Origin: CAILZL01 sp035548495 | GTDB taxonomy: Bacteria > Pseudomonadota > Gammaproteobacteria > Steroidobacterales > Steroidobacteraceae | Reading direction: 5' to 3' | Assembly: GCA_035548495.1 (NCBI GenBank) | Contig: DASZSV010000076.1 | Location: forward strand, 1-64,000 | DNA length: 64,000 nt | Shown here: positions 58,386-64,000 of the stretch, piece by piece | Numbering within the stretch: position 1 is the stretch's first letter | Layout: the number at the start of each line of letters is the position of its first letter | The notes under the pieces: model-generated | What the model was told of the DNA's origin: nothing | The model's database searches: none | What the model saw: the letters and a program-made list of their open reading frames with translations, nothing else | Program-made: the position numbers and the translations under genes

Positions 58386-59429
58386 TCAGAACTGCGCCGG
58401 ACTCATCACCAGCAATTTGAGAGAGCCGGGCATTACTACAGGCCTGCCGTTGGGACTCGATGCGTTGTGATCAATATCCGCAGCCACCAGGAAAATCCTG
58501 CCAGTGTCCGGATCAAGTGCCATGGTACGGGCGGTCACAGCAGTATTGATGGTTGCAACAACAGTATAAGTGTTCGCATTCTTTTCCTTGATCACCGTCA
58601 AGGTGCCATCACGGCCGTTGGAACTGAATATCAGTTTACGTCTGGAATCAAATGCAGCCGCATCCGTTCCGCTGCCAATGGGTACTGAGGCAACAGTGGC
58701 GCCTGTCCGGGTATCAACAACGACCAATACATTATTGACGCAGCTCGAAAACAACCGATGCGAGGCCGCGTCAATGGCCATTCCATGCGGACTGGTGCAA
58801 TTCGCAACAGGCCAACGTGCATCAACCCGATTTGTTGCCGTATCAATCCGGATGATTTCTTTGTTCTCCGCACCATTGACATACAGCTTGCCATGATTGT
58901 CTGCAACGCCAAACTCAAGTTTTCCGCCAACTGTTATATTGGCAACAACGGTTTCTGATTTGGGATCAACTACAGTAACGATTCCCGAATCGCCATCAAT
59001 TACAAAAAAATGTCCACTGAACTGGTCAGGCGCAATACCATCTGCATCGGGCGCTGCAGGCAAGGTTTTAATTAACTCCAGAGAATTTGAATCGAAGACA
59101 GCAACCGTTCCTGCATGTCCATCATCGGTAAGCCCACGGTTTAATGCAGAAGCAATGCCGATGCCGTGAGTGCCACCCGGCATGCCAGTGACTTGGCCAA
59201 TGATACTGCCGGAGTTTGCATCAACAACGGTCAGGTGATCGCCATGAGCAACGTACACGCGATGTGCATGTGCATCGTAGGTCAGATAGTCCCATCGATC
59301 TGGTGCACCCAATGGAATGGATTTCGTCAACGTATACACAGGCGATGACGACGCAAACGAGTTTGGCGTCGCCATGACGATGGCTGCAAGCCACAACCCG
59401 TTCAGAATCCGCAGTGTCAATGACTTCAT
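58386..59429 (-). CDS. Secreted YVTN/YncE-like beta-propeller protein
   Basis: A 347-residue protein, start 59429 (MKSLTLRILNG) with a signal peptide ending NSFAS; an upstream frame to 59498 lacks this. It is built from beta-propeller repeats such as VDANSGSIIGQVTG, VFDSNSLELIKTLPA, VDPKSETVVANITVG, IDTATNRVDARWPV and VDTRTGATVASVPIG, the YVTN/YncE kind. These bind other proteins, DNA or metal-linked partners but have no single known reaction. Convergent with the EamA gene; the dif-like site lies upstream. Confidence 0.88.
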   Translation of the reverse strand: MKSLTLRILNGLWLAAIVMATPNSFASSSPVYTLTKSIPLGAPDRWDYLTYDAHAHRVYVAHGDHLTVVDANSGSIIGQVTGMPGGTHGIGIASALNRGLTDDGHAGTVAVFDSNSLELIKTLPAAPDADGIAPDQFSGHFFVIDGDSGIVTVVDPKSETVVANITVGGKLEFGVADNHGKLYVNGAENKEIIRIDTATNRVDARWPVANCTSPHGMAIDAASHRLFSSCVNNVLVVVDTRTGATVASVPIGSGTDAAAFDSRRKLIFSSNGRDGTLTVIKEKNANTYTVVATINTAVTARTMALDPDTGRIFLVAADIDHNASSPNGRPVVMPGSLKLLVMSPAQF

Positions 59430-59697
59430 GAAAAATTTGCTCGATGAATGCAGGTTAGTGTCGCGCAGTTGATGGTCCACAACACAGTGTTCAAGCATAC
59501 GTCAGGATTTGATGCATCACAGATACATTTGCGGCTGGCTGAAGGAATCGTACCGTGCGTTTCAATGTCCATCATAACCGTCCAGGTTCTTGATGTATCG
59601 ACATGATTAATGAGTGATTTTGAGGGGGAATGAAGATCGGGTAGAGCGATAAGCGCCAGAAAAATGCGGAAAACAGCCGAAAGCGCCCACTTTCTAT

Positions 59698-59725
59698 ACT
59701 TCGCATAATGTATATTATGGCAAGT
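59698..59725 (+). other. dif-like Xer recombination site, left junction (attL)
   Basis: XerC arm ACTTCGCATAA (8 of 11 match E. coli dif), centre TGTATA (identical), XerD arm TTATGGCAAGT (8 of 11). The right-hand junction at 60956-60983 has a better XerD arm and a poor XerC arm. Together they rebuild a host dif of arms ACTTCGCATAA and TTATGTTATAT. Confidence 0.75.
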
Positions 59726-59796
59726 CAAACAAAGGGGCTTCCCAAGCCTCATTTAACAACCCGTCCGTCTCTCCCAGAGCCTTCTCCATCAACCGA

Positions 59797-60171
59797 TTGG
59801 CCCACTTCGGGCAAGTCACTGAGCGGACCGCGCGTCGTTGGCAGGCCGCGGACAGAGTGTCCAAGCCGTATGCGCCTATCGTTGGCCTCAAAGTCTCTGG
59901 TGACCTCGGTTTCCTCGACCCCGCATGGTCAGGGTTCAGTGTTGGCCGTGGCCAGCTCTGGACTGATGACAACGCCAACCTCGGTTGGACGCCGGGACAT
60001 ATTCGGGCGATTCCGCTCGTCTACGAACTCATCCGCGCTCAGCGGGTCGAGATTCACCGGCTTAGAGGTTGGATCGAGCGTTGGCGGGCCGATCACGTCC
60101 TCAACAGCGATGAGCGGAGGCGAAAGGATGTCCGCAAGTCGAAAGTGCCCAAGGCGAGGAAGCCGTCGTGA
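59797..60171 (+). CDS. DUF3653-like phage protein
   Basis: A 124-residue protein read from a TTG at 59797; the frame stays open back into the attL site without an ATG, so the real start may differ or have been removed by integration. The N-terminus is HTH-like (LAHFGQVTERTARRWQAADRV) and the middle DPAWSGFSVGRGQLWTDD then GWTPGHIRAIPLVYELIRAQ matches DUF3653, found in Xanthomonas and Vibrio filamentous phages and satellites. The C-terminus is Lys/Arg-rich. Likely a small DNA-binding or regulatory protein. Its stop overlaps the next ORF. Confidence 0.65.
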   Translation: MAHFGQVTERTARRWQAADRVSKPYAPIVGLKVSGDLGFLDPAWSGFSVGRGQLWTDDNANLGWTPGHIRAIPLVYELIRAQRVEIHRLRGWIERWRADHVLNSDERRRKDVRKSKVPKARKPS

Positions 60172-60302
60172 AGCTGCGGTACCTGTGGCTGCTGCCGTAT
60201 GCGTATGTCCTGACCGGGTGGTATTGGCTCGTAGTGCGCCTACTGCCGGAGTATCTGCATCGGAAGGTCGACGAGAGCATGCGTCGGCACGGCCTGAGAT
60301 AG
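60168..60302 (+). CDS. Small phage-element membrane protein, 44 residues
   Basis: GTG start overlapping the DUF3653 stop (GTGA). It reads VKLRYLWLLPYAYVLTGWYW then LVVRLLPEYLHRKVDESMRR and HGLR. One hydrophobic helix (about 5-27) then a basic amphipathic tail. The coupling and composition support a real gene; function unknown, possibly a minor phage or host-membrane protein. Confidence 0.55.
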   Translation: MKLRYLWLLPYAYVLTGWYWLVVRLLPEYLHRKVDESMRRHGLR

Positions 60303-60722
60303 CCGCCTTGGTTGCCGATGGTGATGCCCTGCCTAAACTGATGGCGTTGTCGGGCGTCGGCGGCAGCGGTCGATCTGGGGACCACGGGGTATCGGCAAGT
60401 GATACCGGGTCAGGGGTCGCTGCGGTTCGGTTGGGCGCTGTCCTTCACCCCACCCTGCCAAACCTTCTGCAGCATGGTGCTGACGTGTCCGGCCTGGCTG
60501 AGGGGGAAGCCTGCGGTGTCGGTGATTTCGCTGTGCCTGTCTCATGTGGGGAAGCGCAGTCGCGTGGCGCGACGCGCGCGCGCAGCGCGCGCACGCGCAC
60601 GCGCGCGCCTTTACTTGTTAAGGGAACACTTAACGGAAAAGCGATTGAGCAACTCGCAGCTGGCGGGTTTTCTTTGGCTGACAAGGAGTTGCGCGAGGGA
60701 AAAGGCGTTGAAGGTTGCAAAG
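60303..60722. other. GC-rich stretch without a confident gene
   Basis: Several overlapping open frames occur (including 60399-60746) but none looks like a known protein. It includes the 24-nt alternating run at 60585-60608. It may hold the element's origin or a packaging signal; that is speculative. Confidence 0.35.
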
Positions 60723-60738
60723 AGGGTGATATCACCCT
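60723..60738 (+). promoter_or_regulatory. Palindromic operator before the RHH gene
   Basis: AGGGTGATATCACCCT, a perfect 16-bp palindrome ending 12 nt before the ATG at 60750. Its place suggests autoregulation by the ribbon-helix-helix protein. Confidence 0.65.
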
Positions 60739-60749
60739 ACCCTTAGATC

Positions 60750-60941
60750 ATGCCATCAAAAAAACCTATCACGCCGGTTCGGTTGGACCCCGATGTCAAA
60801 GCTCGGGCGCTGAAGATTTTGGCGCGACATCCCGGTCACTCTCTCAACGAGTGGATCAACAATCTGTTGTTGTCGTCGGTCGAGGCGACGGAGTTGCATG
60901 GAGACCAGCATCGGCCAAGGAGGGAATCGAAACGTTCGTAA
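60750..60941 (+). CDS. Ribbon-helix-helix (Arc-like) DNA-binding protein
   Basis: A 63-residue protein. TPVRLDPDVKARALKILARH then PGHSLNEWINNLLLSSV fits a ribbon strand followed by two helices, as in Arc, MetJ and plasmid/phage regulators, with a basic tail ending ESKRS. It likely represses its own promoter through the 16-bp palindrome and may control the element. The last gene before attR. Confidence 0.65.
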   Translation: MPSKKPITPVRLDPDVKARALKILARHPGHSLNEWINNLLLSSVEATELHGDQHRPRRESKRS

Positions 60942-60955
60942 ACCCATCAAGTCAC

Positions 60956-60983
60956 TACGTGGAGTCTGTATATTATGTTATAT
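60956..60983 (+). other. dif-like Xer site, right junction (attR)
   Basis: Poor XerC arm TACGTGGAGTC, centre TGTATA and XerD arm TTATGTTATAT (10 of 11 to E. coli dif). It abuts the 3' end of the ftsH-like gene (stop at 60989). Confidence 0.7.
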
Positions 60984-60988
60984 ATTAT

Positions 60989-62947
60989 TTATACGTTTGC
61001 AAAAGGCTTCTGTGAAACTACTGCCTCCTTCTTATCTTCAGTCGCTTTGCCGGACATTCGGCGAGCTTCGGCCGGGCTTGTTATATCGGTCTCGCTCAGC
61101 AATCTGAGTAATGCCGAGCGTTCCATGGTTTCCTGAACCAGCAACTGTTGCGCAAGTGCTTCCAGCTGTTTGCGATGCTGAGTCAAGGTGTGCATCACGC
61201 GTTGCTGAGCAGCTTGCAACAGCATGCGCACTTCATCGTCAATCAACTGTGCCGTATGTTCACTGTATTCATTGCGTCCAGGACCGGCTTCCGGGAACAG
61301 CAACGGCGCGCGTGGTGTTTCGAGTACCACAGGTCCCAAAGATTCACTCATGCCATAGCGAGTGATCATCTGGCGCGCCATATCAGTAGCACGCTGCAGA
61401 TCATTCTGGGCGCCGGTGGATGCTTCCTTGAAGATCAGCAGTTCAGCAGCACGACCGCCAAGTAACACATCCAGCTTGTCAAGCAACTCGTTGTGTTTCA
61501 GCAAGTAGCGATCTTCAGTGGGCTGTTGCTGAGTAAAGCCGAGCGCGCCAATGCCGCGCGGAATGATGGAAATTTTTGACACCTTGTCGGCGCTTGGCCG
61601 CAGCTCGGCGATCAGTGCATGTCCGGCTTCATGATATGCAATGGTTTGTTTTTCGTTTGCGTTGATGACGCGATTTTTCTTTTCAAGTCCCGCAATGGCA
61701 CGCTCGATGGCCGCATCGAAATCACTCATCTCCACAACGGACTTGTTCTTTCGCGCCGCCAGCAATGCTGCTTCATTGACGATGTTGGCGAGTTCAGCAC
61801 CGGCAAATCCCGTGGTCTTGCCGGCAAGCGCCGCCAGATCAACATCATCACCCATCACGATATGTCTGGTATGCACCCGCAGTATCTGTTCGCGGCCTTT
61901 GAGGTCAGGACGTTCCAGTGCTACCTGACGATCGAATCTTCCCGGCCGCAACAACGCTGGGTCAAGAATCTCCGGACGGTTGGTGGCTGCCATGATGATG
62001 ACACCGTTGCGCGTATCAAAACCATCCATCTGCACCAGCAACTGATTCAACGTCTGTTCGCGTTCGTCATTGGCAGTTATGCCGCCGATGCCGCGCGCCT
62101 TGCCCAGTGCATCCAGTTCGTCAATGAAGATGATGCATGGTGCAAGCTGCTGTGCCTGTTCAAACAAATCACGCACCCGTGCTGCGCCCACACCAACAAA
62201 CATTTCCACAAATTCAGATCCGCTGATTGACAGAAACGGAACACCGGCTTCACCGGCCACCGCTTTCGCCAGCAATGTTTTTCCGGTACCCGGCGCACCC
62301 ACAATCAACACGCCTTTGGGGATGCGTCCACCCAGCTTGCGGTAATGATCCGGACTCTTGAGAAAGTCGACCACTTCCATCAATTCATCCTTGGCTTCAT
62401 CAATGCCGGCCACGTCATCGAAATGCACACCGGTTTCTTTTTGTACAAACACCTTTGCCCTGCTCTTGCCGATATCCATGACACTGCTCATGCGTCCACC
62501 AATGCGGCGCATCAGCAATGTCCAGATGATCACGAAAAACAGTGTTGGCACAATCCATGACAACAAGGTGCCGAACCAGCGATTTTCCATGCGGCCCGCA
62601 AACTTCACCCTGGCGGCCTGCAATTCCGCGATCAGGTTGGGATCGGCAACGCGCACGACGACGATGTTGTAGTTCTTTAATGCTGCTGTTTTCAATGAAT
62701 CACGATCGCCTTCTGGAAACAATTGCCGGTCATTGCTCAAATCGGCAGTGCCGGTAATACGATCTTCGTAAATGGCGACTTCCTTTATCCTGTCCTGCTG
62801 CAATAACGTCTGGAAATCACTGTATGCCAGCGTCAATGAAGGCGTGTAATTCAGCAGCAGTTGTCCGGCCATGAGTAACGCCATGGCCACGACGAAGTAC
62901 CACGTGGATACATTCCATCGTTTGCTGTCTTTTGCTTCGCTTGGCAT
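60989..62947 (-). CDS. ftsH: FtsH-like ATP-dependent zinc metalloprotease
   Basis: A 652-residue membrane AAA+ protease. I start at 62947 (MPSEAKDSKRWN), the usual short cytoplasmic lead, though the frame extends to 63013. Two N-terminal transmembrane helices flank a small periplasmic domain. AAA: Walker A GAPGTGKT near 218, Walker B IIFIDELDAL, SRH ATNRPEILDPALLRPGRFD. Peptidase: zinc motif HEAGH near 437 and downstream Asp. It degrades membrane and soluble proteins. The C-terminal tail (ATEDKKEAVVSQKPFANV) ends at the dif-like site. Probably a second, accessory FtsH. Confidence 0.93.
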   Translation of the reverse strand: MPSEAKDSKRWNVSTWYFVVAMALLMAGQLLLNYTPSLTLAYSDFQTLLQQDRIKEVAIYEDRITGTADLSNDRQLFPEGDRDSLKTAALKNYNIVVVRVADPNLIAELQAARVKFAGRMENRWFGTLLSWIVPTLFFVIIWTLLMRRIGGRMSSVMDIGKSRAKVFVQKETGVHFDDVAGIDEAKDELMEVVDFLKSPDHYRKLGGRIPKGVLIVGAPGTGKTLLAKAVAGEAGVPFLSISGSEFVEMFVGVGAARVRDLFEQAQQLAPCIIFIDELDALGKARGIGGITANDEREQTLNQLLVQMDGFDTRNGVIIMAATNRPEILDPALLRPGRFDRQVALERPDLKGREQILRVHTRHIVMGDDVDLAALAGKTTGFAGAELANIVNEAALLAARKNKSVVEMSDFDAAIERAIAGLEKKNRVINANEKQTIAYHEAGHALIAELRPSADKVSKISIIPRGIGALGFTQQQPTEDRYLLKHNELLDKLDVLLGGRAAELLIFKEASTGAQNDLQRATDMARQMITRYGMSESLGPVVLETPRAPLLFPEAGPGRNEYSEHTAQLIDDEVRMLLQAAQQRVMHTLTQHRKQLEALAQQLLVQETMERSALLRLLSETDITSPAEARRMSGKATEDKKEAVVSQKPFANV

Positions 62948-63013
62948 TACATGAATCCTGCATTGTATAAACTGTAAGTCAGCACTGAACAAAGATGCGT
63001 TGATCACCTGCAA

Positions 63014-63427
63014 TCACCGCATGGAATCATGAAAATATGAATGCCGGCAATGCAACAGGGTTTTCCGGCGCATGCAGTGGCAATTCCCTATTCAATATCG
63101 CTTTTCAGCAACGCCGTGTGATGATGCACAAGCCGCCGAAACGGCGTCCATCATTAATGCGATGGTTGTGTCAATCAGGTTAATTCCCTGATTAATCTGA
63201 TGATATATTCATAGTAATATCCGCCCGTCACGCAGTGAATCATGAGGGGAAGATACATGACAGCACAAATGACAGCACAAAGTACCGTAGCCGCACCACA
63301 CGATCGCAACGATCATGAAGATACGGCAAGCCATGATCTCATACCCGGCAGCATCGCACTCCTCTTCATGAAGTAATGAAGAATCAATCGTTAATGCTGA
63401 TGTCTGATGTAAAGGTCTTTTTCCGAA
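63014..63427. promoter_or_regulatory. ftsH/nnrS divergent region with inverted repeat
   Basis: About 410 bp. AATCAGG and CCTGATT (perfect 7-bp arms, 7-nt spacer, about 63174-63194) could bind an NO- or oxygen-responsive regulator such as an FNR/DNR-type protein; the match to TTGATnnnnATCAA is only partial. A 39-codon ORF lies at 63257-63376. Confidence 0.4.
63257..63376 (+). CDS. Small 39-residue ORF before nnrS
   Basis: GAGGGGAAGATAC precedes the ATG. It reads MTAQMTAQSTVAAPHDRNDH then EDTASHDLIPGSIALLFMK. His/Asp-rich in the middle with a short hydrophobic end. I recognise no family. The strong ribosome binding site is the main support; it lies 51 bp before nnrS. Confidence 0.4.
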   Translation: MTAQMTAQSTVAAPHDRNDHEDTASHDLIPGSIALLFMK

Positions 63428-64000
63428 ATGATTGAATCGAATACTGTGAATCACCGCTGGGCGCTGTTTGGCTATGGATTCCGGCCATTTTTTCTCGGTG
63501 CCGGCATGCTTGCCATGCTGTTGATACCGTGGTGGGCCGCATCATTGACATGGGGTACGTCATTGGCAACCGCATGGCCGCCGGTACTGTGGCATGGACA
63601 CGAGATGCTGTTCGGTTTTATCACCGCCGCCGTTGCAGGTTTTCTTCTCACTGCAGTGCCAAGCTGGACAGGTTCGCGCGGATTTGCAGGCTGGCCATTA
63701 CGATTGCTGGCTGCGCTGTGGTTGTTCGGCCGTATTGCTGTTACCACGTCAGTGCTGTGGCCGCCCTATCTGGTTGCGGTGCTGGACTTGTCATTTCTGC
63801 CGGCGCTTATCGGATTTGTGCTGCCACCGCTGCTGCGCGAACGCAATCGCAATACTCCGCTGCTGGCGGTGCTGCTGGCATTCTGGATCGTGGACGGCAC
63901 ATTCTATTGCGGTCTGTTTCAAGGAGATGCCGCGCTGTCGCTGCATGCATTGCATGTCGGCATCGACATTGTCTTGCTGTTGATCACCATCATTGGCGGC
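63428..64000 (+). CDS. nnrS: NnrS family protein (partial, runs off window end)
   Basis: First 191 codons of an NnrS membrane protein, with no stop before the window ends. WALFGYGFRPFFLGAGM and the haem/metal-associated WHGHEMLFGFITAAVAGFLLTAVPSWTG are diagnostic, followed by further hydrophobic helices. NnrS proteins bind haem and copper and protect against nitric oxide. Usual full length is about 400 residues with twelve helices, so about half is seen. The upstream inverted repeat may mediate NO- or anaerobiosis-dependent control. Confidence 0.9.
   Translation, partial: MIESNTVNHRWALFGYGFRPFFLGAGMLAMLLIPWWAASLTWGTSLATAWPPVLWHGHEMLFGFITAAVAGFLLTAVPSWTGSRGFAGWPLRLLAALWLFGRIAVTTSVLWPPYLVAVLDLSFLPALIGFVLPPLLRERNRNTPLLAVLLAFWIVDGTFYCGLFQGDAALSLHALHVGIDIVLLLITIIGG

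Larger units (their letters stand above)
59709..60966 (+). mobile_element. Xer-integrated GC-rich element (filamentous-phage-like remnant or satellite)
   Basis: A 1.26-kb insert between two Xer junctions. It is visibly more GC-rich than the flanks and has few stop codons, unlike neighbouring host genes. Contents: a DUF3653-like phage protein, a 44-residue membrane protein overlapping it, a GC-rich stretch with alternating purine/pyrimidine, and an RHH regulator behind a palindrome. No replication initiator, Zot-like protein or coat gene is seen, so it is a satellite or decayed prophage needing help to move. Xanthomonas and Vibrio filamentous phages integrate at dif this way. Confidence 0.7.

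Noticed and set aside
60399..60746. 115-codon open frame with an Arg/Ala-rich stretch
   Set aside because: The repetitive part just translates the alternating GC tract; no family match and no clear ribosome binding site.
59708..61015. 435-codon open frame across the mobile element
   Set aside because: Open only because the region is GC-rich; it overlaps the DUF3653, membrane and RHH genes in other frames, spans attR, and has no recognisable domain.

Overview
The window looks like a gammaproteobacterial chromosome segment from a plant-polysaccharide degrader, most like Cellvibrionaceae (Cellvibrio/Teredinibacter type) with some Xanthomonadales flavour. The evidence is three large Xanthomonas/Caulobacter-type TonB-dependent receptors (TBDRs), a lipoprotein cellulase with a long poly-serine linker, a xyloglucan-type glycosidase set (GH95, GH35, GH31, GH5), a GH11 xylanase and TBDR-linked flavin halogenase/SapC/cupin genes. 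A dif-like Xer site near 59.7 kb suggests the replication terminus is here. These assignments come from reading translated motifs; no database search was run.

Layout. 0.3-10.5 kb: secreted esterase, TBDR 1, then a convergent halogenase-SapC-cupin operon and a divergent second halogenase. 10.7-17.3 kb: a 1290-residue secreted protein of unknown family (candidate polysaccharide lyase), a secreted aldose 1-epimerase and a type B carboxylesterase. 17.3-23.3 kb: kduD, kduI, a LacI-type regulator and TBDR 2. Four near-identical ACCGGT-centred operators lie before the 1290-residue gene, kduI and TBDR 2, defining a probable local uronate regulon. 23.4-29.6 kb: FAH/hydratase-family enzyme, GH95 alpha-L-fucosidase, dgoK-dgoA and a FadR-type regulator. 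29.7-31.2 kb: a secreted protein of unknown function and the remnant of a GH29 fucosidase. 31.4-46.2 kb: GH42, TBDR 3, GH35, GH31, GH5, a hairpin MITE-like element, GH13 and RbsD/FucU. 46.3-47 kb: GH11 xylanase.

47-58.4 kb is a transport/resistance block: CDF metal exporter, a frameshifted outer-membrane protein gene, chromate transporter, and a translationally coupled two-component system - TolC - adaptor - RND set, then a small EamA protein. 58.4-64 kb: secreted beta-propeller protein, the dif-like site carrying a 1.26 kb GC-rich Xer-integrated element (DUF3653 phage protein, 44-residue membrane protein, ribbon-helix-helix regulator with a 16-bp palindromic operator), an FtsH paralogue, and the start of nnrS.

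How it works together (inference): surface GH5 and secreted GH11 cut xyloglucan and xylan, TBDRs import oligomers, periplasmic GH31/GH35/GH42/GH95 trim xylose, galactose and fucose, and galactose could enter a De Ley-Doudoroff-type route through DgoK and DgoA. KduI/KduD take unsaturated uronates released by a lyase, possibly the 1290-residue protein.
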